20,759 nucleotides of DNA from UBA6382 sp964596865 (GTDB lineage: Bacteria; Bacteroidota; Bacteroidia; Bacteroidales; Bacteroidaceae). The position numbers and the translations under genes are program-made. The notes below the pieces were generated by a model that worked only from the letters and a program-made list of their open reading frames with translations, was not told where the DNA came from and did no database searches. How positions within the stretch are numbered: the first letter of the stretch is position 1; the number at the start of each line of letters is the position of its first letter. The stretch is from NCBI GenBank assembly GCA_964596865.1, contig CAZQVW010000010.1, forward strand, positions 1 to 20,759. Reading direction: 5' to 3'. Positions 6,680-16,800 of the stretch are shown here, piece by piece.

Positions 6680-9600
6680 TTACAGATTAACAGTTACGCC
6701 GAAGTTGAAGCTACGTGAGGGAGGCAACATGCCTGTATCGATACCCTGATAGAGAGTGCTGTTGCTGCACGAGGATTCGGGGTCGGAACCATTGTACTTG
6801 GTGATAGTAAACAAATTGTTTGCCTCTGCCCATACAGACAAGCCTTGCAACCACGAGAGGGAAAGCGGGAGGTCGTAGGTGAGACGCACATTTTTGAGCT
6901 TAAGATAGGAGCCGTCTTCAACCCAGCGGTCGGAGAAGCGTTCGTTATTCACCCATTCAGAGGATGAAGTGAGCACTGCACGCGGCGTGGAGGTCTTCTG
7001 ACCATCATAGGTCCAACGGTTGCGCATGGCCTTGGTCTGATTCCAGAGGTTGTTGCCAGCCTCCAGTTGCGAGCGCTGATAGTTGTACACATCATTGCCA
7101 ATGGAATACTTGAAGACGATATCCAGAGTGAAGTTTTTCCAATTAAATGTAGTGAAAATATTACCAAAGAGGTCGGGATTGGGGTCGCCAATCTTCACCA
7201 TATCAGCTTGGGAAATCCATCCATCGCCGTTCTGGTCTACGAAGTGAACATCACCAGCCTTGAAAGAACGATAGGGGTCGCCCAGATAACCGGTGGGATA
7301 GCGGAGATAGCCATACTGTCCGGCTTGGCTGGCTTCAGCATCGCTGGCAAAGACACCCTTGGTCTTGTAGCCATAGAAAACGCCGGCGCTCTGGCCCACA
7401 GCAGTAAGGACATTGTCCGCGCCGTAGATGGAGGAAGTGTAGCCCTTGATGGTCTTATACACTCCGGCGTTGGCGCCATCAGCATCCAGATTATAGGTGG
7501 TGATAGTGGAGGCGGGCAGCGACTTGATCTCGTTCTTGTAATGACCGATGCTGAGGCCGGCCTTCCACTTAAAGTCCTTAGTATTGAGCAAGACTCCGGT
7601 AAGATTGAGGGTGAAGCCCTTATTGGTCATTGAGCCGGCGTTTGCCCACATAGAACCTAGACCGGTGAGGTAATCCACATTCACCTTGGAAAGGAGATGC
7701 GAGGTGCGACTCAAGAAGAAGTTCACGCCAAGAGCAAGGCGGTTGTCCAAGAGCGAGGTCTCAAGGCCGAGGTTGAAGCGGCGAGTGGTTTCCCACTGAA
7801 TCTTTGAATTAGAGATATTGCTAAGATAAAGGGAGGTACCGTTACCAAGGAATTTCTGGTTGGAGAAATAGGTGCGGGCTGCATAGTAGTCCACATTGTC
7901 GTTACCAGACTCCTCGTAACCGGCGGCCAACTTCAGATAATTAACAGGCTTAACATTAAACCACGGCTCAGAGCTAATCAACCAAGCGGCCTGCAATGAG
8001 GGGAACAAGCCCCAATTCACACCAAAGAGCTTGATGCCCTCTTCCGTGTTCTTGCCAAAACGCGAGGAAGATTCAGCTGTAATGGTACCGTTGACATAAT
8101 ACTTGTTCTTGTAATTATACGAGGCATCCAAATAGTAGGCCAAATTGAGCCATTCATCGTCAGAGCCGCCATAGCGCTTATACTGATTCTGCACATTGCC
8201 AAGGTTAGGCATCTTATCGTTTGAGTTGTTGTAGCCGGTGATATAGCTGCTACTATAATTAAAGGATGCAAGGCGGAAACCCGCTGTAGCCTTCACAGAG
8301 TGGGCTGCAAACTTCTTGTCAAACGTGAGGTAGAGGTTGTTGAACACAGTGCTCTCATCGCCCGACATAGAGCGGATGGTGCTGGAGATAGTGCCTATAC
8401 CTTCGGCAAACTTCTCTGGCGTACCATCGTGGGGGAGATAATAGTGCTCACTGGTGCGGTCAACCATATAAGAGAACCTGTCGCCCAATTGCAAATAAGA
8501 ATTGATCTGGTAGCGGGGATTGAAATTCAGAGAGAATTGGGTCTGCTCCTGATAATTCTTGTTGTTGCCATGACCATTGGAAAGAATCCAATATGGATTG
8601 GCAGTGGCGTCAGTGCCATAATTGACACCGAAACGGAAGGGATTGTAGGTATCGGAGAATGTCTTGCCAGAATAAACGCCGGTGTTCACGCCCAATTTAT
8701 TAGAACGAGTCTCCTCATCCCAATAAAGGAAATAGTCTGTCTTACTAATCATGGACGGGGAAATCAATCCCAGCACATTGGGCGATGCGATATTAAAAGA
8801 GGAATAGTCGGAGGCCCATCCGTTGTCAAAGATATTATACGTTACACGGCCAAAACCGATGTCAAACGAAGCATCGATACGGCTAGAGAAGATAATATCG
8901 GTATTAAAGCGGATATTCAAGCGGGAGAAGTCATTCTTCTTTGCTGTGGCCGCGGCTTCAGTGTAGCCCAACGAGAGGGCATAAAGAGCGATGTCATCAC
9001 CACCCTGCACATTTACACGATAGTTTTGAGTGAAAGCTGTTTGATACAGTCCCTTCTGCCAATCGGTGTTATTATGATAGAGAGGATAATAGGTATAATT
9101 GGGATCCTCGTTCATAAATGGCTGGGAAGCGATGTTCTGGAGAGCTGTGGTGAGGGAAGTACCATCAGTAGGCTCAAACGTGCCGAGGATGCCTGTGAGG
9201 TAATTGCGATACTGACTACCATTAAGCACATCGATGGTATTAGGCTTGGCCTCGAAACCGCCATACAGACGCACATTGATGCGTGTAGCACGTTCCTTGG
9301 CCCTCTTGGTAGTAATTTCGATTACACCGTTTGCACCCTTTGCGCCATAAAGAGCGGTACCCGTATTCAGCACGCGAATATTATCAATATCCTCGGGGTC
9401 GATTGTGCTGAGGACATTGTTAAAAAATCCTTGGTGAGCCGTGTAGCGGTCATACTGAGCATCCCATATCACGCCATCTACCACGATGAGAGGCTGAGAG
9501 TTGGAATTGAGCGAGGTGATACCATTGATGAGCATGTTGGCTCCCTGACCGGGCAGGCCACCACGCATAGTTGTAAGCACAGAGGCGTTGAGCGAGTTTT

Positions 9601-10123
9601 CAATGTCAGTCTCCATGGAGATTGCGGAGCTGTTACGGAAAGAAGCTTCGGCCTTCGTGAACACCTGATTTGAGCTCTTATAGAACGAATTGAACACCGA
9701 ACTATAGAGAGCCGTCTTTTGCTGACCCTCGCGCACAGGAATCTGCACTGGATTATAGTTGGGGGTAGAGATATAGAGCGTCGTTACGAACACAGGCACT
9801 TTCAAGGTGTAGAGTCCGTCTTCGCCAGTCATCGCGGAATAACGTGGATCATCAAGAGACTGAATGCGCACACCGGAAAGAGGCTTTTTGGTGGCAGCAT
9901 CAACAATGAGACCCTTCACTTCACGCATCTCATAGGTGGGCAACTTAGAGATCATCGGGCGCTTAATCATCACCTCATCGGGCTCGTCCTCGTCCACAAC
10001 AACAGAGTCTCCGTCTGTGTTGTCGTCCTGTGCCATCACGGGGGTGGCGCCGGCCAAGAAGAACAATGCCAAACTCAAGCCGCAAACCTTAGCGAACAGA
10101 TAATTGCTGATAATATTTTTCAT
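6680..10123 (-). CDS. SusC/RagA-family TonB-linked outer-membrane transporter (second pair)
   Basis: Predicted 1147-aa TonB-dependent barrel that imports the ligand held by the neighbouring SusD. A signal peptide ends at VMAQ (32). An unusual acidic segment follows (33-50, rich in Asp and Glu), then a carboxypeptidase-D-like regulatory domain (about 67-140, VKGLIVDAATKKPLSGVRI). The plug domain (about 155-273) has MRGGLPGQGANMLING, PLIVVDGVIWD and the SusC signature YGAKGANGVIEITTKR. The barrel holds GDVHFVDQNGDGWISQADM and ends in SFNFGVTVNL with the terminal aromatic/hydrophobic pattern. I cannot find the usual EVVVTG-like TonB box before the plug, whereas the first SusC has one. It starts 27 nt after the FAS1 gene and 12 nt ahead of its SusD. 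Confidence 0.93.
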   Translation of the reverse strand: MKNIISNYLFAKVCGLSLALFFLAGATPVMAQDDNTDGDSVVVDEDEPDEVMIKRPMISKLPTYEMREVKGLIVDAATKKPLSGVRIQSLDDPRYSAMTGEDGLYTLKVPVFVTTLYISTPNYNPVQIPVREGQQKTALYSSVFNSFYKSSNQVFTKAEASFRNSSAISMETDIENSLNASVLTTMRGGLPGQGANMLINGITSLNSNSQPLIVVDGVIWDAQYDRYTAHQGFFNNVLSTIDPEDIDNIRVLNTGTALYGAKGANGVIEITTKRAKERATRINVRLYGGFEAKPNTIDVLNGSQYRNYLTGILGTFEPTDGTSLTTALQNIASQPFMNEDPNYTYYPLYHNNTDWQKGLYQTAFTQNYRVNVQGGDDIALYALSLGYTEAAATAKKNDFSRLNIRFNTDIIFSSRIDASFDIGFGRVTYNIFDNGWASDYSSFNIASPNVLGLISPSMISKTDYFLYWDEETRSNKLGVNTGVYSGKTFSDTYNPFRFGVNYGTDATANPYWILSNGHGNNKNYQEQTQFSLNFNPRYQINSYLQLGDRFSYMVDRTSEHYYLPHDGTPEKFAEGIGTISSTIRSMSGDESTVFNNLYLTFDKKFAAHSVKATAGFRLASFNYSSSYITGYNNSNDKMPNLGNVQNQYKRYGGSDDEWLNLAYYLDASYNYKNKYYVNGTITAESSSRFGKNTEEGIKLFGVNWGLFPSLQAAWLISSEPWFNVKPVNYLKLAAGYEESGNDNVDYYAARTYFSNQKFLGNGTSLYLSNISNSKIQWETTRRFNLGLETSLLDNRLALGVNFFLSRTSHLLSKVNVDYLTGLGSMWANAGSMTNKGFTLNLTGVLLNTKDFKWKAGLSIGHYKNEIKSLPASTITTYNLDADGANAGVYKTIKGYTSSIYGADNVLTAVGQSAGVFYGYKTKGVFASDAEASQAGQYGYLRYPTGYLGDPYRSFKAGDVHFVDQNGDGWISQADMVKIGDPNPDLFGNIFTTFNWKNFTLDIVFKYSIGNDVYNYQRSQLEAGNNLWNQTKAMRNRWTYDGQKTSTPRAVLTSSSEWVNNERFSDRWVEDGSYLKLKNVRLTYDLPLSLSWLQGLSVWAEANNLFTITKYNGSDPESSCSNSTLYQGIDTGMLPPSRSFNFGVTVNL

Positions 10124-10150
10124 AGCTTTTCTATTTTTTCGTTTAGAGGC

Positions 10151-11947
10151 TTACTCATCTTTGGCCACAAGAAGGATGCAGTCGATATTGAGGTTCGGCG
10201 TGCAAGTGCGGCGGTCGGCCAAACGAACGGCACTGGTGATAGTCAGCATCGGACGGGAATTGGAAATTCCATCGAAACAGGTATCAAACTTATAGTTCTC
10301 AAACAAAAGGATTGTATCTACCTTAGTAACATCCGAGAGGAAAGCGCCACCATTTTCGGTGCCGAGTTCCGAAGCCACAGTAAGCTGATTGCCATTCTCA
10401 TCGTAGTCGTAGGTGAGTGTAGCGGTAAATTTATTGGCCTTGGGCGAGGTATTCAGCGCATCAGTCATATTTTCCGGCACCACTACAACGTAGATGTCGT
10501 AATGACCCGAAAGGACATTCCTCAGATTGAACGTTACCTGGGGGTTGGCGGCAGACGAACTGGGCACAAACTCCTGATAGCCGCTACCGCTGACTTGGCC
10601 GATAACGGTATCATTGCGATTGGCATCGGTAACTGTATGCGCCACACCACGCGGGCTGGCAGAAGACAGAGAGCGCGAATATTGGGTATTAACAATCATA
10701 CCACCTTCGGCTTCAAACTGAAGATCATACTGCCAAGCTTTATTGGCCTTGAAATTAAAGTTGTCTACAATAAAGGCATAACCATTGGAGGCTTCGATGG
10801 GAGTCTGGTGGTCGGAAAGGTCGCGGCAATCAGGAGCCTTGATATTATGCTTGTAGTTATAGTAATTCTCGGTGGAGACAAGCGAGTCGGCCGACTCAAA
10901 GAAATTCTTCACTGTAGCCACAGAAGCTGTCCTCGGATCAAAAGCCGGCTGCTCATTGAGGCTATAATAGGTGTTATTGAAAATCTGCTTAATAGCGGTA
11001 GCCTCCTGCAACGAGTCAGCCTTGATGGAATCGGTATAGAGATTGCCATTCTCGTCCTTGTAGGCATAGGCTGGTTTGTAATTATAGAACTGCTTTACGT
11101 GCTCTACTGCGGCCGTCCAAGCATTGTTACTGAGATAGATGGCAGCGGCAACCGAGTCAGCCTGATTAGCGATACGAGGGAGGACCTTATTGCTTTCGTA
11201 GAAGAAAGAGTCTACATACTGAACCTCGCCATTTACCACGGCGCCGGGCACAGACTGTCTCTCTACAAATTCAATAGTATCCATCTTATGGACATAGCTG
11301 TACATATTCGACAGGCTGGGGGAAACCTCAATAAGTTCCCTAAGGTCGTAAGCATAGGGAATATAGTTGGTCAGCACATGGAGAGTGCCATTGATTGAGG
11401 CCACATTTCGGGTAGCAGACTCGCTGGTGATATCTACACCATCAATGGTGTTGTCCGTTACATCATACGTGGCATACTTTCCGTTGGCCAAGGTGATTTG
11501 CTTAGACTCGGGATAACTGCCTGTGTAGTTGAAATACGACAAGTGGTTTTGAGAAAAGCGCTTCTCCACAGTCTGATAGAGGGTGGCAGCCTCCAAGCGA
11601 TTGCCAGATTGCTGGAGGGCGGCTGCCTCATCCAGCATATCCAGCCATTGTTTGGCATTGTAGGAGCCGTCTTTGGGTGCCCACACTGTGAGCGATTTCG
11701 TGCCCTGTAGGAGCTGGCCATAAGTGAGGCCAGAGGCGTTGCCATACGACTTCACATTGACATAACTCTTATTCAGAATCATCACAAACGAATCGCACTC
11801 GTGGGTGGCCACAAGGTTCTCATAGAGAGTGCCATTTGCGTTTGTGGAATTCAAATCATAATGGTCATCGGAGCAAGAGGCGATGCCAAAGACCATCATC
11901 AGCCCCATCACGCCGCCGGCGAGCCATTTGCTATACTTGATATTCAT
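10151..11947 (-). CDS. Fasciclin (FAS1)-domain surface lipoprotein, short form
   Basis: This 598-aa predicted lipoprotein has the signal peptide MNIKYSKWLAGGVMGLMMVFGIASC (Cys25). Next comes SDDHYD, an acidic tract of the type that works as a surface-export signal in Bacteroidetes. FAS1-like folds are suggested by TLYENLVATHECDSFVMILN with SLTVWAPKDGSYNAKQWLDML and a later INGTLHVLTNYIPYAYDLRELI (about 40-205). A second, more degenerate unit covers about 205-395, and a beta-rich C-terminal region (about 400-598) ends LNIDCILLVAKDE. It sits between the first SusD and the second SusC, the place of an accessory binding protein. FAS1 domains mediate adhesion or ligand contacts; no catalytic motif is seen. 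The binding target is unknown. Confidence 0.8.
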   Translation of the reverse strand: MNIKYSKWLAGGVMGLMMVFGIASCSDDHYDLNSTNANGTLYENLVATHECDSFVMILNKSYVNVKSYGNASGLTYGQLLQGTKSLTVWAPKDGSYNAKQWLDMLDEAAALQQSGNRLEAATLYQTVEKRFSQNHLSYFNYTGSYPESKQITLANGKYATYDVTDNTIDGVDITSESATRNVASINGTLHVLTNYIPYAYDLRELIEVSPSLSNMYSYVHKMDTIEFVERQSVPGAVVNGEVQYVDSFFYESNKVLPRIANQADSVAAAIYLSNNAWTAAVEHVKQFYNYKPAYAYKDENGNLYTDSIKADSLQEATAIKQIFNNTYYSLNEQPAFDPRTASVATVKNFFESADSLVSTENYYNYKHNIKAPDCRDLSDHQTPIEASNGYAFIVDNFNFKANKAWQYDLQFEAEGGMIVNTQYSRSLSSASPRGVAHTVTDANRNDTVIGQVSGSGYQEFVPSSSAANPQVTFNLRNVLSGHYDIYVVVVPENMTDALNTSPKANKFTATLTYDYDENGNQLTVASELGTENGGAFLSDVTKVDTILLFENYKFDTCFDGISNSRPMLTITSAVRLADRRTCTPNLNIDCILLVAKDE

Positions 11948-12001
11948 ATTAATAATGTTTTAATCAGAAGGATGGTTAATACGTGTGCAAGCAGGGGCAC
12001 A

Positions 12002-13783
12002 TTAGTTCTTAACAATCGTCTCGTCGGTGATCCAAGCGGGGTTCTGCACAAGGGCAGGGTTCACTTTGATTTCATCCGTGTAGACAGGATTGAACAGAGA
12101 GTTCATCGTAGCCAATTTCACCTTGATGGCACTGGCGTTGGTGCTGTATTTAGCTACTAGAAGGCTAAGCATACGCGAAGTGTTGCCATTGCGCATAGCC
12201 AGACGCACGAGGTCAAACCAGCGCTTTCCATCGGCAAAGAGCTCACGCTGGCGCTCACGCATCACCAATTCCTCCATGGACTGGGCGGAAGAGTAGGTGT
12301 CGAACGACAGTTTGTCAGCATCGGCAATCATGGGGTTGGAACGACTAAACACAGCGTTTACCATACGGAAAGCCTCCTGCAATTGAGCCTGATCATCAGT
12401 TTTGAGAACATACTCCTGCAGACAGGCGATAGCCTCGGCTTTCATCAGCATAATATCGGATATGCGGTATTGCATAAAGGATTTGGCCAGATTCCAATCG
12501 TAATTGATTTGTGCCTGTGAACTGGTTATGTCAGATGTACCATTGGTAGTTACGCCACGCAATGCGTGCTTACAGATTTTATATACAGCAGTAGTGGCAG
12601 AGCCGGTGGTCTTCTCAATGTCCTCATAATAGCGGAGGTCAGTGATTGAGAAAGCAGAGGAAGTGGCATCTGGCTTATTGCTGATGGTCTGGAACGGAGC
12701 AGAAGCAGAGAAAGCGCCGTCCACATTCAGGCTTTTATCGTCGCTGGATTTTCCCAAATAGGACTCGTAAGGCGACGAAGCTCCTGCTATTTCTAAGATG
12801 CTCTCTTTGGAATAGGCTTCACCAAAAATCATGTTGAACGGAATGTCCTCCACACGATTAGATTTATCGGTAACATAGAGAGGAAGCTCATCCTCATTGC
12901 GATAAGCAGAGCGGGAAGAACCATAATACAGACCATTCATATTGTCGTCCTTTTTGAAATCGGCCAAGCGATTGGCAATAAGGATGTCAGCATACTCAAT
13001 CACCTTCTGGTAATCGGCCTGAGCTTCACCCGGGTATTTAGCCAAGGAATCTGCAGAGGAATTCTTGGAGGCGCGCCACAGATAGATGTCGCACAAGAGT
13101 GCATAGATACCATCACGAGTGAAATACATCTTATTTTGGTCGTCGGTACCGAAATTAATCATACCGTTATCCTTCACCTCTTCCAAATCATTGATAAGGA
13201 AAGTGAGCACGTCCTCGGACGAAGTCTGCGGCACGGGGTCGTTAGCACCTTCGGACGTATCGTTGGCGTAGGTGATGAGGGGCACATCGCGGAATGCGCG
13301 CACCAAATAGAAATAGAGCAAAGCGCGGATGCCCTTAATCTGAGCCTCTATTGGACGCCAGTCACTTTCCGAGAAACTGGCATCTTTCTGTATAATGCCA
13401 GGTCCGTTCTGCAAGCAGAAATTGCAATAGGCAATGCCAGTATAGAAGTCGGCCCAAGAGAATTGGGAATTAGTGGGCAGCAGATTGGCATTCATAATAT
13501 TGCGAAGATCTTCGCTGGAGCTACCGGTGAGCAGGAAGTTGTCAGAGCGTGCCTCGCCCCAAAGGAACATCTTGTTTACCACGCCGGAACTGGCCATCTG
13601 GATATAGCACGTGGCCAGCATACTGTTGAGGTCGCCCTTATCCTCCCAAAAATTTTCGCCCGTGATTTTATCCGTGGGCAATACCTCAAGGAAGTCGTCG
13701 AAAGCGGAGCAGGAACTCAGCATCACGACCACAGAGAGGCAGAGCGGGAGCAGAATCTTATGATATATTGATGTCATTTTCAT
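12002..13783 (-). CDS. SusD/RagB-family surface lipoprotein (first pair)
   Basis: Predicted surface lipoprotein partner of the SusC encoded just upstream. Numbered from the Met at 13783 it is 593 aa, a usual SusD length. The signal peptide MKMTSIYHKILLPLCLSVVVMLSSC ends at Cys25, followed by SAFDDFLEVLP, the common SusD N-terminal segment. The fold shows in QIKGIRALLYFYLVRAFRDVPLI (148-170), YRISDIMLMKAEAIACL (439-455) and the C-terminal signature RQRELFADGKRWFDLVRLA (511-529). Three in-frame ATGs (13792, 13783, 13777) precede the signal peptide. I prefer 13783 because the protein then begins with Lys, as typical; the longest form adds MAI. It begins within 20 nt of the SusC stop, so the pair is translated from one message. 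Confidence 0.92.
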   Translation of the reverse strand: MKMTSIYHKILLPLCLSVVVMLSSCSAFDDFLEVLPTDKITGENFWEDKGDLNSMLATCYIQMASSGVVNKMFLWGEARSDNFLLTGSSSEDLRNIMNANLLPTNSQFSWADFYTGIAYCNFCLQNGPGIIQKDASFSESDWRPIEAQIKGIRALLYFYLVRAFRDVPLITYANDTSEGANDPVPQTSSEDVLTFLINDLEEVKDNGMINFGTDDQNKMYFTRDGIYALLCDIYLWRASKNSSADSLAKYPGEAQADYQKVIEYADILIANRLADFKKDDNMNGLYYGSSRSAYRNEDELPLYVTDKSNRVEDIPFNMIFGEAYSKESILEIAGASSPYESYLGKSSDDKSLNVDGAFSASAPFQTISNKPDATSSAFSITDLRYYEDIEKTTGSATTAVYKICKHALRGVTTNGTSDITSSQAQINYDWNLAKSFMQYRISDIMLMKAEAIACLQEYVLKTDDQAQLQEAFRMVNAVFSRSNPMIADADKLSFDTYSSAQSMEELVMRERQRELFADGKRWFDLVRLAMRNGNTSRMLSLLVAKYSTNASAIKVKLATMNSLFNPVYTDEIKVNPALVQNPAWITDETIVKN

Positions 13784-13802
13784 AATAGCCATGTATTAGG
13801 AA

Positions 13803-16800
13803 TTAGAAGTCTACGTTCAAACTGAATGTAACCGAGCGTGAGCGCGGAGTCTGAGAAGAGTCGAAAGCAGGTGAATAACCGCCGGCCGAGTGTTCGGGAT
13901 CCACACCCTTATATTTGGTGAAGAAGAAGAGGTTGTTGCCCGAAACATAGAAACGGAGGCCCTTGATACCTAAACTACGGAGATTCTTGGGGTCAAAGTT
14001 GTAGGACAACTGAACATACTGGAGGCGGATAAAGTCGCCGGACTCCACATAGCGGCTGTTGGCCAACGCATTGTAGGACTCATAGCCGGCGCCAGGGGTA
14101 CTGTTCATCGCGCGGGGAATCTCGGTGATGTCGCCATTCTTACGCCAGCGCCAGTTTACAGCACGCGACTGGTTCTTATTTGTGCGCATATCCTCGGCGT
14201 ACATACGGGCAAGGTTTACAATCTTGGCACCGGTGCGGATATTGAAGCTAGTCTTAAGTGTCCAGCGGCCGTAGGTAAAGTCGATACCGAAACCACCAGT
14301 GAAGGACGGGTTGGAGTTGCCAAGATAGACAATATCCAATTCGTTGATCTGGCCATCGTGGTTGATATCCTCATAGATTACATCACCGCCGCTAAACTGA
14401 TAGTTGAGGCCGCCGTAGTTGTAATACATACGCAAGGGGTTACCGCTGGCATCAAAAATGATATTGCCATTGGCATCGTGGGCGATAGGACAGGTGGCAT
14501 TTTCACCACGGGCAGCTGCAGCTGCAGCTGTATTGTCGCCATAGACGCTATTCTTGGACTCATCGGCGAAATAACCGGAGTGGTCGTAATCATAGCGATA
14601 CACACCTTTGTAGCGGAAACCATAGATGGAATAAAGTGCGTTGCCCACCTGAACGCGGCTGAGGTAATTCTCGTTGGCGTAGTTGAAGTCGCTATTAATA
14701 GTGGAGAGCACGTTAGCATCCATAGAGGTGATACGGTTTTTATTCTGGGAAGCATTTACCTTAAACCTCACACCAAATTTACCGAACTTAATCTGCTTGG
14801 TGTTGGCGGAAAGCTCCCAACCGGTGTTCTTCAGCTTACCCACGTTGTCGTAGGCCAAAGAAGCATAACCAGTGGTGGAAGGAATCTTTACATTCTGCTG
14901 GAGGAGGTTTGAGGTGAATTTCTGATAAACATTAAAGTTCATCTCAAAGAGGTTTTCAAACACACCGAGGTTGAAAGCAAGGTTCCACGAACGGGTCTTT
15001 TCCCATTGGAGGGTGGTGAGGCGGAGATTGGAGGGACGAATACCGGAGATAGAGTGATCGCCGGAGGAATAGCTTCCAAAGGCGCTATAGGTGTTGTAAT
15101 ATATAGCAGAGCCTGGGGAGTTACCGGTTTCGCCATAACCAGGTGCGAAAGAGAGCATGTTAATCCACTTCCTCAAGGGGCGGAAGAAATACTCATCGCT
15201 GATATTCCAACGACCGGAGATAGCAGGGAAGTAACCCCAGCGCTTGTCCTTGCCAAAGTTGGTGCTACCATCGGCACGCAGGGTGAAGTCGAGCACATAT
15301 TTGGACTTGAAAGCGTAGTGGCTGGTAACAAGGAAGTTCAAGCCATGGGATTTGGAAGTGCCGGAAGAACCGCCGTTGAGCCAAGCATCCACAGTGGGGT
15401 CGGTGATACCACCTACAAGGCCGGAAACAGTCAAATCCTGCGAAGAATTGTCGTTGGTGGTGAGCTGTCCGCGGAAGAGGAACTGGAGGGAGTGGTCTTC
15501 GGGCAACTTCGGAGTGAAGGTGATGGAGTGGGTCGTGGTGAAGCTCAAGCCTCTGGACGAGCTTTTGGCACCGTTGTTGCTGTTACGCCAGTCAGACGAG
15601 GTATTGAGCTTGCCAGACTGATAGGCATGGGTCTCATTAGAAGTGGAATTCATGTAGACCTCGCCACGATAATCGAGCTGTGTCTTGGAAGCGTCCTTAC
15701 CCATCAGCTTATAGATAATCTCAAATTGCGGAGAGATAGTATATTGCGAGTGGGTCTTGTAGGACAGGTTGGCGATGGCCACAGGGTTGCCGTTATTGAT
15801 GAGAGAGAGGCCGCGCTCATCACTTTGACCAAGATAATAGGAGCTATAGCCATCAGGGGTCTCGCCGGCGGCGCTGGCCTGGGGATACATCTTGAAATAC
15901 TCACCGGTATTCACATCGCCATCGTAACGATAAACACTCATATTAGGCATAGCGTTGTAGGCCTTGGAGAGAATATCGGCATAGTTCTGATGATTCTTGG
16001 TATAGGTAAGGGAGAAATTCGAACGGAACTGGATACGGTCGGACACAGTGTAGTCCAAGGCCATACGAGTGGAGAAACGGTCGAGCTTCTGCTTGATAAT
16101 GGTACCGGTCTCGTGGTCGTAACCACCAGACACGCGGAACTGCGCTTGGTCGCCACCACCAGTCATTGACACATAGAACTTATGCGACTGACCAAACTGA
16201 GTAACCTTGTCCACCCAGTCGGTGTTCTTATTATAGTTGTTGTAATACATTGCGCGCGAGGGCACATACATCAGCTCCACCATGTTTGAGGTGAGGTCGC
16301 TCTGCATGGGATTGAAATAGCCCTCCTTAAGCATCATGGTGTACTCATCACCATTGAGCATCTTCATGCCCGATGGCTGCCAGCTACCACTGAAATTATA
16401 AGAACCGCTGATGGTGGTGCGTCCTTTCTTACCGCGACGAGTGGTAATCTCAATCACACCATTGGAACCGCGGGCACCCCACATGGCGCAGGAACCGGCG
16501 TCCTTCTTCACCTCGATGGACTTGATGTCTTCTACGTTTACGGACAAAAGGTTGGCAAACTGCTCCTCGTTGTCCATATCCTGGAGGTCGATGTCGGTGG
16601 AAGAATAGTTTTCAAGGATGTGGCCGTCCACTACGATAAGGGGCTCTTGACTACCGGTGATGGTGGTAACACCACGCACGCGCATACTCATACCGGAGCC
16701 GAGGTTACCGGAGTTTGCCACAACGTCCAGACCAGCAATCTGGCCCTGAAGAGCTTGGTCGGCCGACTCGAAAGCCAGACCCTTCATCTCATCCATATCC

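Noticed and set aside
11948..12001. Terminator or promoter in the largest gap of the Sus operon
   Set aside because: The only hairpin is a 5-bp TGTGC/GCACA stem without a T-tract, and no TAnnTTTG box is present. The gap looks like simple operon spacing.
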